Assembly (NCBI GenBank): GCA_012931725.1
Contig: CM022946.1
Coordinates: 136,139,390-136,203,389, forward strand
DNA length: 64,000 nucleotides
Origin: Litsea cubeba
Lineage: Eukaryota > Streptophyta > Magnoliopsida > Laurales > Lauraceae
Reading direction: 5' to 3'
Shown piece after piece: positions 31,451-42,110 of the stretch; positions within the stretch are counted from its first letter, which is position 1, and every line of letters begins with the position of its first letter. Below the pieces are notes generated by a model. That model worked only from the letters and a program-made list of their open reading frames with translations. It did not search any database and was not told where the DNA came from. A program made the translations under genes and the position numbers.

Positions 31451-32149
31451 ATTGATCTCATTATTCCATAGTAGGTGGGCCTCGCGGATAGGTTTCAAAA
31501 ACTTTTGACCCACTTGACGTAGGGATCAACTATCCACAAGGCTACAAAACTCAATCCAGGATCCAAGTCCTCAATCTCATCTAGCTATCATGATCAATAA
31601 ATAACTCTATCAAGAAGATAGATAAAAGCAACACCATGCATCCATAATAAATCCAAAACATACAAGGAAGTAGATTGTGATAACTTGTCAGATTAAGAAC
31701 TCTTTCTTGCTAACAAAATTAGGATCTCCAAGACCTATTAGCCTTCCACGCTATTACCCGTATCAGATCTCTTTTCTCAAGAAGAAGGGCGGGATCTCCA
31801 AGAGAAAAAAACTAGAAACTCTTAAGGGAAACTAGAAGAGAAGAGAGAGAGAGGTGGGGCGTGTGCAACTCTTGCACAAGGGGCTTGGGCGTGAATCCCA
31901 AAATGGAATAATGCATGTGTACGTCCAAGCCTCTCCTCTCCTTTTTATAGCACTAATGCAACTCTTGCATATAATTAGAAGTCCTACTTCCATTATAAAA
32001 GTGTCCTTCTCTTCCTATTAATAATTAGAAGTTCCACTTCCAATATAATCAGCAACTTTTTTCTTTTAGGCTAGATTGCATCTTATCTAGCATCAACTAA
32101 CCCCTTTGGTATGCCTTAGTCAATTTAGACCTAGACTTCCTTCCCCAAT
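31451..32149 (-). repeat. Possible old LTR fragment, minus orientation
   Basis: A minus-strand GTGCTATAAAAAGGAGAGG string near 31938-31956 looks like an LTR promoter, and the text has the A/C-rich style of Copia LTRs. No ends, primer site or partner were found. Confidence 0.3.
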
Positions 32150-32690
32150 TGGTTGTGCACAATTGGAGCATCTTCATCACGAAGGAGCTAAGCAAGGAGT
32201 CAAAGTTCAAGCTTCATAGAACGTGTATCAAGTTAGATTCATCTACAAGAGGCAAGCATTCTTGTTTTATTTCTATTCTTACATCATTGTAACGTGGATT
32301 AGACCTTAGAGTGGTGGAGTAGACCTAAGTGATTGAAACATCATATAAAAAAAATGTTATTGGAGTAAACCTTGGTGATCGAACCACCGTATCAAAAAAT
32401 AAGGTGTAAAAGATTGTGAGGTGCACCTATTGAAAACCTCCAATAGTGAAAGCCAAGAGACCAATATTGGTGTGCGGTAGTCATGGGAGTGGATTTAGGT
32501 CAAGGATTGAACCACTATAAATCGTTGTGTGACTCTATCACTTTGATGTTTCATACCTATGCAATGGATTACATGTGAGATCCTTGATTTTCTTGTGTGA
32601 TTATTATTTAAATAATTATATTTATTAGTTAATAACCTAGTCTTGTATCATAGATTAATATTTGATAAGTATTGGTGGGACTTTGGCCAT
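32150..32690 (+). repeat. 3' part of a SIRE/Maximus-type LTR
   Basis: The order 'TTCAAGCTTC ... GGCAAGCATTCTTG ... ATTGTAACGTGGATTAGA ... GAACCACTATAAAT' parallels 36540-36860 of the better-preserved LTR at 35808-36925. The 5' part and ends are not recognisable. Confidence 0.5.
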
Positions 32691-33218
32691 AGCAAGGACC
32701 TATTTGTAATTTGAGAGAAGCCTAAGGGGTTATTTGTAAATATTAGTTTTTATTTTCTTCGGTTCATTGGTTTGAGGAGGTTGTTAGAAGCATCTTTGGT
32801 CGGACCCTGATGATTTTGTGAGTCAATGGATTTGAAATGATGCATCTTCAATATTATGGACTATTTTATAGTTTCCTTAAATTCCACCGAAATACCTTTT
32901 CCCATATAATTTTGAATTTTTTTGTATTTTTCTCTTCAATACTATGGACTATTATGATCATTAGAAGATTTCAACCCTAGTGTAGCCTAGTATAGAGGAT
33001 TCTTTATCTAAAATCTTAGCCCATTCCGTTAACTTCTCAGGAGCATTTGAAGAACTTTACAACTGTCGGTTGTTGTCAGTAGTGTCGACAACATTGTGGG
33101 GCCCACCTCTGATCATTGTTCCACCTGATTCCTTCTAGTTACGTCACCCCTTACAGAGAAGCACCCTCTCAAAGTCTCAGCCCATCCTATTATTGTTTGC
33201 AGGGTTTCAGACCTCGAC
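32691..33218. other. Degenerate LTR-like sequence
   Basis: Phrases such as GGGACTTTGGCCATAGCAAGG and CCTATTTGTAA resemble gypsy LTR text at 34740-34800, but no boundaries are visible. It also contains GTCGGTTGTTGTCAG words at 33066-33095. No ORF. Confidence 0.3.
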
Positions 33219-34591
33219 TATAAGATCCCGACCCCTATTCTCCTTAATTAGTGCTAATTAAGCTGTATTAGCTCTCTAAGTGGGATTAGAGGTTGTTTGA
33301 TTTAGTTGTGGGTTTGAATATCTTTTCCAAAATTTCAAAAAGTTTTGAGATTCATCGAACCTAATTTGATACCCGTACGGTCCTATATTTATTTCGGTAA
33401 AGTGTGGTGAGCTATTTGCGATTTCCAGAAAATTCAATTGTTAGGCTCGTTCGATAGATCTTAACATGTTCAACAAGTTTCGTGTTCACTCCATCCCCAT
33501 TCGAAGCCCCAAAACCCATCTTTTCAGCTTCAGGGGCAAAACAATCTTCACATTGAAATATGAGCATAATTTTCTTAATACCGAAACTCATGCCCCGGGA
33601 TTGTAAAGTTGCAGTAATCCGGTTTGGGGCATGACAGACCGGTATCAGAGCGAGATATATTTCGTGCAATTAAAAGAAACTAGAAGTCGTAGGGATGTGG
33701 TCAGGATTTGTTGACTTTTCATTAGTTAGTATCACGTTAGGCTTGGGTATTTCGCAATTACTTGATTGTTGTGATCTAACTTTGTTATTTTCACAGAATA
33801 TGCCTCCTCGTAAGAATCTCGTGAACCATAATCCATCAGGCAGCAACAGTGAGCATAGATTTTCCATAGACAAACCCTCCGGACACCTCAATGAGAATCA
33901 ATTTCAACAAATGATGCAAGCGATGCAGGACCAACGGTGCCATGAGAAATTGCGCAAGTGCAGATCATCGACGCTTAGAGCGAGTTATACGGACGAGAAT
34001 GACCCAATGAGGTAAGGTATTCTAGGAAAACCACGAAGTTGAGTTGCCGGTGAGATTTTCGAGATTTAGTGAGTAGTGTGGGAGTAATATCCCCACTTGC
34101 TTTTGAGGTTGGTTTAGTGCATTTGGAGGACCAAATGTTCCGGGGGGGGGGGGGGGGTTGGGATGTATGACCCCGACCCTTATTCTCCGTTATTAGTGCT
34201 AATTGAGATGTGTGTTAGATCTCTAAATGGGATTAGAGGTTGTTTGATTTACTTATGGGGTAGAATAGATTTTCCATAGCTTTGGGAAGCTTTGAGAGAG
34301 ATCGAACCTGGTTTGAAACCTTTGGCTCTTACGTGTTATTTTGGGAAAGTATGGGTAGCTATTTGTAGTTTTTGGAGAATTCAATTCTTAGGCTAGTTCG
34401 ATAGATCTTAACATATTCAACAATTTTCGTGTTCACTCCGTCCCCATTCAAAGCCCTAAAACCTAACTTTTCAAATTCAGGGGCAAAACAGTCTTTTCAT
34501 ATTGAAATCCGCACAATTTTCTTAATTCCCAAACCCACTCCCCGGGATCGAATAGCTCTAGTAATCCGGTTTGGGGGCGTGCCGCGTGACA
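33219..34591 (+). mobile_element. Small gypsy-type element with LTRs and a gag N-terminus
   Basis: LTRs 33219-33636 and 34164-34591 (418 and 428 bp) share CCCGACCC starts, the phrase TGGGATTAGAGGTTGTTTGA and CATGACA/CGTGACA ends. A Met-type primer site (GGTATCAGAGCGAG, 33640-33654) follows the first LTR. Before the second LTR are GGAGGACCAAATGTTCC and a 16-G run (34142-34157) acting as PPT. The 527-bp interior encodes only the start of a gag (33800-34014, MPPRKNLVNHNPSG). The flanks TCGAC and CGGAC are a doubtful TSD. Confidence 0.75.
33800..34014 (+). pseudogene. N-terminal gag remnant of the small gypsy element
   Basis: About 71 codons from the ATG at 33800 to a stop at 34012-34014. It has the N-terminal gag style of gypsy elements (NQFQQMMQAMQDQ). 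Everything downstream up to the PPT is missing, so it cannot supply a capsid. Confidence 0.55.
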
Positions 34592-35007
34592 CGGACTAAA
34601 TATGTTTATTAGTTAATTTATTTTGATAATTGATAATTGATGATTCATTATTTGTTTTGGCTAACCAAGTGCGTTTAGTTGCTAGTTTGATAAATTTAGA
34701 GGTTTTAGTGATGTTTCAAATGGGTTGGTCATTGGTTGGACAAGTTTGGGGTCACCTAGGACCTATTCGTAAGTACTAGGAAAGTCAGAGAGCTCATTTT
34801 GAGGGTGTTTATTTGATTTAGAAGGTTCGAATAATGTTTGGTAGAGTTTTGGACAATTCTGTGATCTTTCAGACCAAGTTGGGTACTTAGAAGGGTCTAG
34901 ATCGGATTTCGGGGAAATAAATGGGTACTTTTGGAATTTCATATAAATTGTCATTTTAGGTGTAGAAGATATTGTTAGTGCCATAGTTAAATTTGCACTG
35001 CCCTTGT
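34592..35007. other. Degenerate gypsy LTR-like text
   Basis: Contains phrases such as GGTCATTGGTTGGACAAG and TTTCAGACCAAGTTGGGTAC but no ends or ORF. Ends at the TSD of the TRIM. Confidence 0.35.
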
Positions 35008-35620
35008 TGTTAGTGCGTGTGGACCACCACAAACTCCACATTGATATGATATTGTCCACTTTGGGCCTAAGCCCTCATGGATTTGTTCTTGGGTTCTACC
35101 CAAAAGGCCTCATACCAATGGAGTACTTAGTCCAACTTATATGCCCATGATCTTTCCCAATTCTAGCCGATGTGGGACTTTGGTTGCACATCCCCAACAA
35201 TCCTCCCCTCAAACAAAGGACCATATCTCTTTGGATATTTTTACCGGGCCTCCTCTCAAACGATCATCCTTCCGTCTGCTCCATCGAGGAGAGCAACTCG
35301 AGAGCCTTACCACGGATCCACCAATCGTAAGTACTGTGCTTTCCCTGCGCATCACTAGGGCCCACCACCTTTTGTTTGACAATTTGAGGATTCTCTGGGC
35401 TAAGTCTGGGCCTAGGTTCTGATACCACTTGTTGGGACAGTAGACCACCACAAACTCCACATTGATATGATATTGTCCACTATGGGCCTAAGCCCTCATG
35501 GATTTGTTCTTGGGTTCTACCCAAAAGGCCTCATACCAATGGAGTACTTAGTCCAACTTATATGCCTATGATCTTGACCAATTCTAGCCGATGTGGGACT
35601 TTGGTTGCACATCCCCAACA
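35008..35620 (-). mobile_element. TRIM element with CTTGT target duplication
   Basis: Terminal direct repeats 35008-35199 (192 bp) and 35430-35620 (191 bp) surround 230 bp with no ORF. The TSD CTTGT is exact (35003-35007, 35621-35625). On the minus strand a TGGTATCAGAACC primer site (35415-35427) and a GAGGGGAGGAT PPT (35200-35210) are correctly placed. The repeats contain AGTCCCACATCGGCTAGAA, a phrase widespread in plant TRIMs. At 613 bp it is within the TRIM size range. Confidence 0.9.
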
Positions 35621-35625
35621 CTTGT

Positions 35626-35807
35626 ATGGTCAATTCCGTGGCAAAGAGCCCCAAAGACCTTGTCTCTAGCACTTGTCAAAGGAAGATCAAATTCAAAGGA
35701 GAATTGTCTAAGTCTGGGAAGGCCGAAATTCATCATGGATCAGCTTAAAGAGTGCCAACCAACTCAGGATGTGGGACTTAGACAACCCTAGTATAGGCCC
35801 TTAGACT
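35626..35807. other. Short unassigned stretch
   Basis: Carries the phrase ATGTGGGACTTAG, possibly a relic of another TRIM-like repeat. No ORF worth calling. Confidence 0.3.
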
Positions 35808-35934
35808 TGTTAAGCATCATAAATGAGGAAGATAATCAGGCAAGTTTGGATCTAAGTGCTGAGATTCTGCAGCACTGGCGGTTACATGGCGTCAGGATAA
35901 CTAGATTATTTTTATGCAGTAAATGGTTGACTGA

Positions 35935-36190
35935 CTGTAGTCGGTGAGCTCGAGGTCAGCTGGCAGCTAATCGACGCATAACCGCCAGGTCACCAACATT
36001 CTGCGGTTGCAATAACTGGATGCTTATTTTCAGTTATGACTAGTCTGAGTTCAGTCAGCTGGCAATCAGGCCGCGGCTAACCACCAAGCCCATCGGTAGC
36101 TAACAGCAAGCCAACCGAAATTCAAAAAATATATCCGTTGACCTAGCCGTTGGGGATTGCGGCTAACAGCGATGAAGTGGAGGTTAACTG
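35935..36190. repeat. GGCTAACCG/CAGCTGGCAGCTAA words in a Copia LTR
   Basis: Repeated phrases are CAGCTGGCAGCTAATCG, ATAACCGCCAGGTCACC, CCGCGGCTAACCACC, TAGCTAACAGCAAGCCAACCG and TTGCGGCTAACAGCG. The same vocabulary (GCCGACCGCCAAG, CGGCTAACCG) occurs in the gypsy LTR at 54555-54880. Confidence 0.75.
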
Positions 36191-36944
36191 CAGAACTAAC
36201 TGTTAGAGCTCATTCTAGAAATACCTAGAGCTCATTTCTTTTGGGATACTTTTTAGCATTATATAGAGCCTTTTCCCCTACATTTACTCACTCTATTAAA
36301 CGCTTTCTTAATCTCTTCCATTCACATTAAGATCTTACTTAGGCAAGTCCAAGAGCTTTATTAGCTCTAAAGGAGTGTGATTGGTGGAAGTATCACCATC
36401 TAGGGAAACCTTGATCCTTACAAGTAAAACCCTCATTCACCCCAGACCTAAACCTCTTCAACTTGGTTGAGCACTTCGTTGCAGTATCTTCTTCAACACT
36501 AAGCAAACAAGCTAGATGTTAGAGCTTCAACTTCGGTTCAAGCTTCAAGAGCACTCTCAAGACGAAGTCAAGAGGTAAGTGTTCTTCCATTTAAATTTTC
36601 ATTGTTGTAAAATGGATTAGAACTGTGTGATCTAACCACTACAAAAATTAGAGTGGATGATTAAATATGTGTGGTTGAACCTACATATAAAAAAATTTCA
36701 GCGTGTAAGAAATAGGAGTCTTACCGGTGTGGTTTACACCATTATAGTGGAACCAAGGGTGCTTAATCTCTTGTGAGTGGCTATAGGTCAAGAGAATGAA
36801 CCACTATAAATTTGTGTGTGCTTATACTCTACTTGCTTTATGATTTTTCATACAACTTATTTGTTTGTGCCAAAACTAAGGAGTTCTTTCTATGCATTGT
36901 TGATTGTTTAGCACACATCCTAACAAGTGTTTCATTGAGCACTC

Positions 36945-37288
36945 TTGATACATTCTCTTGAAGCAGAATATATTGCAGCCGGTAGCTGTTGTTCACAATT
37001 ATTGTGGATGAAACAAATGTTAATGGACTACGGAATGCATCAAGAAGCTATGAGCTTATATTGTGATATTACTAGTGCTATCAATATTTTGAAAAACCCC
37101 GTCCAACACTCTCGAATGAAACATATTGTTATTCAACTTCATTTTATTAGAGAACTGATTGAAGAAGGAACAATTGTGCTTGAATATAATCCTACCGAGA
37201 GGCATTTAGCTGATATTTTGACCAAACCGTTGGATGCTGCAAATTTTGAAAACTTGAGAAAATCCATTGGTGTGTGTGCAATTAGATG
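36945..37288 (+). pseudogene. Copia RNase H C-terminal fragment
   Basis: An open frame of 114 codons (counted from 36945) reads SLEAEYIAAGSCCSQLLWMK at its start, the catalytic-region signature of SIRE-type RNase H. It then reads INILKNPVQHSRMKHI and the usual end ERHLADILTKPLDAANFENL, before a stop at 37287-37289. The upstream part of pol has been deleted. Confidence 0.85.
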
Positions 37289-37748
37289 ATTTTTATGTAA
37301 TATGTCTTTTAATATGTATAAACTATTATTGATAGTTTTACTTTATTTTTAATTTTAATTTTTAATTTTTATTGTTATTGTTTTTTGGGGCTCGCAGTTA
37401 ACCATGAAGCTCAATGATGGTTTACCATCGTCTCTCCCTCTTCCTCCATCCTTCTTCAATGTAATTTATCCTCCTTTTCGTTTTGTTTTCTTAATTTAAT
37501 CGTGGATTTGTTACACTTGTTGTATATGATTTTCATGGTTGGATGTTATTTTCCTTTTCCTTATGTTCGATCATGAGCCCTTTTTTCTCCTCTTAAGCCC
37601 TTTCTTCTCTCTTCCTTCTTTCCTATTTCTTCCTAATCCCTACTCTAATCATTCTCTTCATCTCTTTCCCTTTCATTTTCTCAATCTCTACCCCTTTCAC
37701 TAGCACCATTATCTTGTTTAGTGTTTTGCCCACCTAGTGTTTGCCAAA

Positions 37749-38253
37749 ATGCCTCGAAGAGCTAGGAAGGTCATTCCATGCTCATCCGAGAGAGGACACA
37801 CCTCTATAGCCTCCTTTCGGCATCTCCGATCTCCCTCGCTATCTCCTCATTCCACTTCACCATCTCTTTCTTCATTTCCTCTTCACCATCACCTCCATCC
37901 CACCCTGGACCGTAATGTGTATGCCTCCATCACTCGAACTGAAGTCTCTGTTGAGTCTTGTTAATTCACTCAAGCATTCCGAGATCGCGAAGTCACCATT
38001 CTCCCTGGTAGACTTGCTGCCATCTTGAACATTTCCACCTTTCCTCACGGCATTCAAATGGTATTTGACACGCTTACTGAGGAAGAAAAAGCAGAAGCCA
38101 CCCTTGTTCTTTTTGGATTCCTAGCTCAATGGGATCCGCCCAAGAATTTCCTCCCATCATCTGCTTTGAAGCCAAATTATTGTGTCCTTCACAACATTTT
38201 CACATTTAATGTATATCCAAGGAAAGGGAATCGTATAGAATTGACTTCCTATA
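37749..38253 (+). pseudogene. Extra 3' ORF of SIRE/Maximus element, interrupted
   Basis: Starts MPRRARKVIPCSSERG and continues through at least one stop (near 37963) and a frame change into REVTILPGRLAAILNIS and then LTEEEKAEATLVLFGF, FLPSSALKPNYCVLHNI and RKGNRIELTSYM. The last residues run into the Copia LTR inserted at 38254. It is the same kind of element-borne ORF as 1033-2074 (plant transposon-protein domain) but a different subtype. Role unknown. Confidence 0.65.
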
Positions 38254-41200
38254 TGTTAACACCGTCTAACCCAAGGCCCATGTACAATAGGCCCATACTC
38301 CTACATCACGTGGGATTAATTGATAGACCACAAATCAGTTTATATTAACTGACCATGTATAAAAGAATGTAACTTATATTCTTTGTATTCTTCCCTCTTA
38401 CATAGATTGTAATTGCCTTGATTAAGGATGGTAGTCTTTATAAATAAAGAAAGGACTGATCGACTAGATCATCCAATATTCCAAAGCCTTCTCTCTTGCT
38501 AAAAGTTTTGTAATTGACATGGTATTAGAGCTTTACTTCTTCTTCTTCTTCTTCTAGCTTTCCTCTTTAACCTTGTTGTCGAATCTTGGTGATATAAGAG
38601 TCATAGGCACCCTGCTTGTGACTGCTTGTGCATGTTAACATAGTATTTCATCAACATCTTGAAGTCTGATCACTGGTGGCCCACCTCCGATCAGTCCAAG
38701 TTCATCAAGGACATCATCCTATCTTGATCAATAGTTAATCAGAGATTTGTGGATTTTGATATTGAATCAGCAGAGAACTTTGAGCAATGTTTTGTTCTGG
38801 GAACCACTCTCATCAGCCGTTTGGAGCAACTCGTCAGGGGCCCACCTCGGATCAACACAGCAACATCAGCAGATCATCCCATCTTGGTCGACCACTCATC
38901 CTGGATTTCAAAGACATCTTTTCAGATTTTTTGGCTCATCAGAGGTAAGAGTTATGATTGATTTAGTGTTTTCTTGTTTTGGTGCATAAGTTTTCATCAA
39001 ATGCACACAACATCATCGATCTGTAATCGTTCGGAGTGAAACTTGACTTGCTTTGAAGAAAAGAAGGAGTACTAGACATTCAACAGATCTGATTAGTCAT
39101 CAGATCATCTACTGGGCCCCATAGTCTCTCTTAGAACACACAATCAAGTTCGTCGGACCTTTTTTTTTGTGGGAATAGGTCGATAGACTGGGTTCTGGGG
39201 ATCTGATCATGTCCGGACCACTTGAGATCCATTTGTGTGCCTGGAGATACCTTAACTCAATTCTTGATTTGAAGAAGGGATCATTCTAACAGATCACTCT
39301 ACTGTCCTTTACTAATTGGCTTGAGCTAACTTCTAGACTGAAAATGGACAAAAGTGAACATTCACTGGTTAAATTTAATGGGACCAATTACACATCATGG
39401 GCCTTCCAGTTTCAGATATACCTGAAAAGAATTATGGGGTCATATAGATGGAATTGATCCAAAACCTTTAAAAGATGTCAAGACAGTCTCCAAATGGGAA
39501 ACCAAAGATGCACAAATAATGACTTGGCTCCTAGGGTTAGTGGATCCACAATACATCCTAAATCTCAAGCCTTACAAAACTGAAAAAGGTATGTGGGACT
39601 ACCTCAAACAGGTATATCAACAAGACAACTCTGCATGGAGGTTCCATTTGGAACATGAGCTTTCTCAGTTCACTCAGGGGACCTTGTCCATTCAAGAATA
39701 TTACTCTCATTTTATTCACTTATGGAAGGACTATACTGAGATTATATAATCCAGCCTACCTAATACCTCAATTGCGGTAGTTCAAGCCATTCACTCCACT
39801 AGTCATAGGGATCAATTCTTGATGAAACTTAGACCTGATTTTGAACAAATACGTTCAAATTTGATGAGCGGAGTGCCCTCTCCATCTATTGATTCTTGCT
39901 TCAGAGAGCTTCTTCGCGAGGAACAACGTCTTACAACCCAGGCTACTCTTCAGCAAGCAATCTCCCCCGGTCCACTAACTGCTACCTATGTTGCATGTTC
40001 CGACCAGCAAAACAGAGATATGACCAAAGTACAGTGTTGTTGTTGTCAGAAAAATGGACATGTTACTCCATGCAATAAAAAATACTGATCTTACTGCAAA
40101 TGCAAGGGACACGTTTTTCCTGAATGTCGGCGCTGTGCTCAAACTTCCTCAGAAGGCCAATCTGGCAACCCTGGATGCATCTTCTTCTGCATTGAGTCAT
40201 GTTGTCAATACAATGATGCCTGCTCCGCCTGCTTCTTCATCCTCTCTCACCCCTGAAATGGTTCAACAGATGATCGTAAATGCCTTTTCTGCTCTTGGCC
40301 TCCCAAGTAAAACCAAACAATCAAACTCTACCTGGTATATGGATTCGGGGGCTTTTAATCATATGACCCACTCTTCTGATAATTTATCTCAAGTAAAGCC
40401 TTATGATGGAAATCTCCGAATCAATATAGCAAATGGTGGCAGTATACATTACTGCCATCGGTGAGATCTCACATCCCTTACCTTTGAGTCGTGTCTTTCT
40501 TTCTCCTCAGTTATCTACCCATTTTTTAGCTGTTAGACAACTAGTTGATAATCACTGTTTCGTCTATTTTTCTCGTTCTGGTTGTGTTACACAGGATCAA
40601 CATCAGGGAAGTTGATAGCGAAGGGGCCTAAGTGTGGCCATCTTTTTCTGCTACAACTATCTACATAGGATACGAATTTGTTGGCCTCTGCCTTGTTTTC
40701 TGCTTGTAGTTCAAATAAGAGCCAATTCTGGCACAATAGATTAGGCCATCCTAATTCTCGTGCATTATTGTTTTTGTTTAAATCTGGTTTGCTACATGAT
40801 AATAAAATTTCTCCAAAGGATGCTTCTTTTAATTGTTCTAGTTGTAAAATGAGCAAGAGCAAGTCTCTTCCTTTCCCATCAGTACTTCTTTATCATTGAA
40901 ATGTTTTGATCTTGTTCATAGTGATGTATGGGGTATAACACCTGTCATATCACACTCTCATTTTAAATATTTTGTTACATTCATTGATGACTATAGTCGC
41001 TTTACATGGATTTACTTCTTGTATTCAAAATCTGAAGTGTTTGCTACATTTAAAATTTTCTTAGCCTATGTGGAAAATCACTTCTCCACATCTTTTAAAA
41101 CACTTTGCACAGATTCAGGTGGTGAATATGTTTCCAATGGGTTTCAAAATTTTTTGCAAAACAAAGGGATAATTTCCCAAAAATCATGTCCTTATACACC

Positions 41201-42110
41201 CCAACAAAATAGTCTGTCTGAGGGGAAAAACAGACATCTTTTCGACATTGTTCGGTCACTCCTCTTAAAATCCTCTGTTCCACCAAAATTTTGGCCCGAA
41301 GCTCTGTCCACAGCAATTCGTGTTATAAATAGGCTACCCTCACCGTATATAAATCATGAAATACCTTATTTTCATTTATTTCATAAGCATCCTATTTATT
41401 CTCATCTTCATGTTTTTGGGTGTGTATGTTTTGTTCTTCTTCCCTAAGTTGAATGGACAAAACTATATGCTCAATCTTCGAAGTGTGCATGACCAAAAAG
41501 GATTTTTCTATTATGATCCAAAGGTCAAACATATCCTAATTTCTTGAACTGTTGTGTTTTTGAAAATCAGTATTTTTCCATCATCATCTAGATCATGATA
41601 CATCTCCTATTTCTTCCCGACTTTGGTTATCCTCCTGTTCCACCTATGGAAGATTTCAAACCTATTCTTGGGTATGAAAGGCGTAGATGGGAAAATACTA
41701 TTGCACCTGAGCCCCCTGATATGTCATTTTCCTCGGCACTTGACCCAGCACCTGCTCCAGACTTCTCCTAGTCAGTCCCCCGTCGATCATCCAGGATTTC
41801 CTGCCTCCCTGATAGTTTTGGCTTCACCCATACATCCTTACTACTCTTTCTTCTATTCATATACCTAACCATTTTTCCAAAGTAGTGCAACATGAGTGTT
41901 GGCGTCGGGCCATGCATGAAGAACTTGATGCACACACTTGAGATGTTGTTCAATGTCCTCCGTCCATCAAACCCATTGGATGTAAGTGGGTTTACTCTAT
42001 CAAGCTCCATCCCGACAATACTTTGGCCCGTTATAAAGCTCAGTTAGTAGCACTTGGCAACCGCCAGGAGTATGGCATTGACTATGATGAGACATTTGCC
42101 CCTTCATCTC
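38254..42110 (+). mobile_element. Truncated Copia element, same lineage as 55751-61139
   Basis: The 5' LTR 38254-38519 (TGTTAACACC to AATTGACA, 266 bp) is followed by a TGGTATTAGAGCTTTAC primer site (38520-38536), an 820-bp leader and a decayed gag-pol (39344-42110). The element stops in the early RT domain, where gypsy LTR text begins. The leader shares phrases with the leader of the 55751 element (GGCCCACCTCCGATCAG-like), as does the gag. No 3' LTR exists in the window. Confidence 0.8.
39344..42110 (+). pseudogene. Decayed Copia gag-pol (gag, PR, INT, start of RT)
   Basis: Gag begins MDKSEHSLVKFNGTNYTSWA and soon meets a frameshift. Later blocks are the gag core (39519-39749, LSIQEYYSHFIHLWKDY), a damaged knuckle (40030-40080) and the protease signature WYMDSGAFNHMT (about 40336). 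After these come the GAG-pre-integrase block NKSQFWHNRLGHPNSRAL (40716) and integrase (40896-41447) with HSDVWG, CTDSGGEY and a retained acidic residue in SLSEGKNRH. The RT start IGCKWVYSIKLHPDN...YDETFAP runs from about 41970 to 42105. At least six frame breaks or stops separate these blocks. Confidence 0.85.

Larger units (their letters stand above)
35808..38253 (+). mobile_element. SIRE/Maximus Copia with a large internal deletion
   Basis: LTR 35808-36925 (TGTTAAGCATC to CATCCTAACA) is followed by a decayed primer site (AGTGTTTCATTGAGCACTC). About 20 bp later the sequence jumps straight into the RNase H domain of pol (36945). The interval that should hold gag, PR, INT and RT is gone. An extra 3' ORF follows (37749-38253) and is cut by the Copia LTR at 38254. 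The LTR has words of the GGCTAACCG type (35935-36190) and a TATA-like TTATATAGAGCC (36257-36268). Confidence 0.75.
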
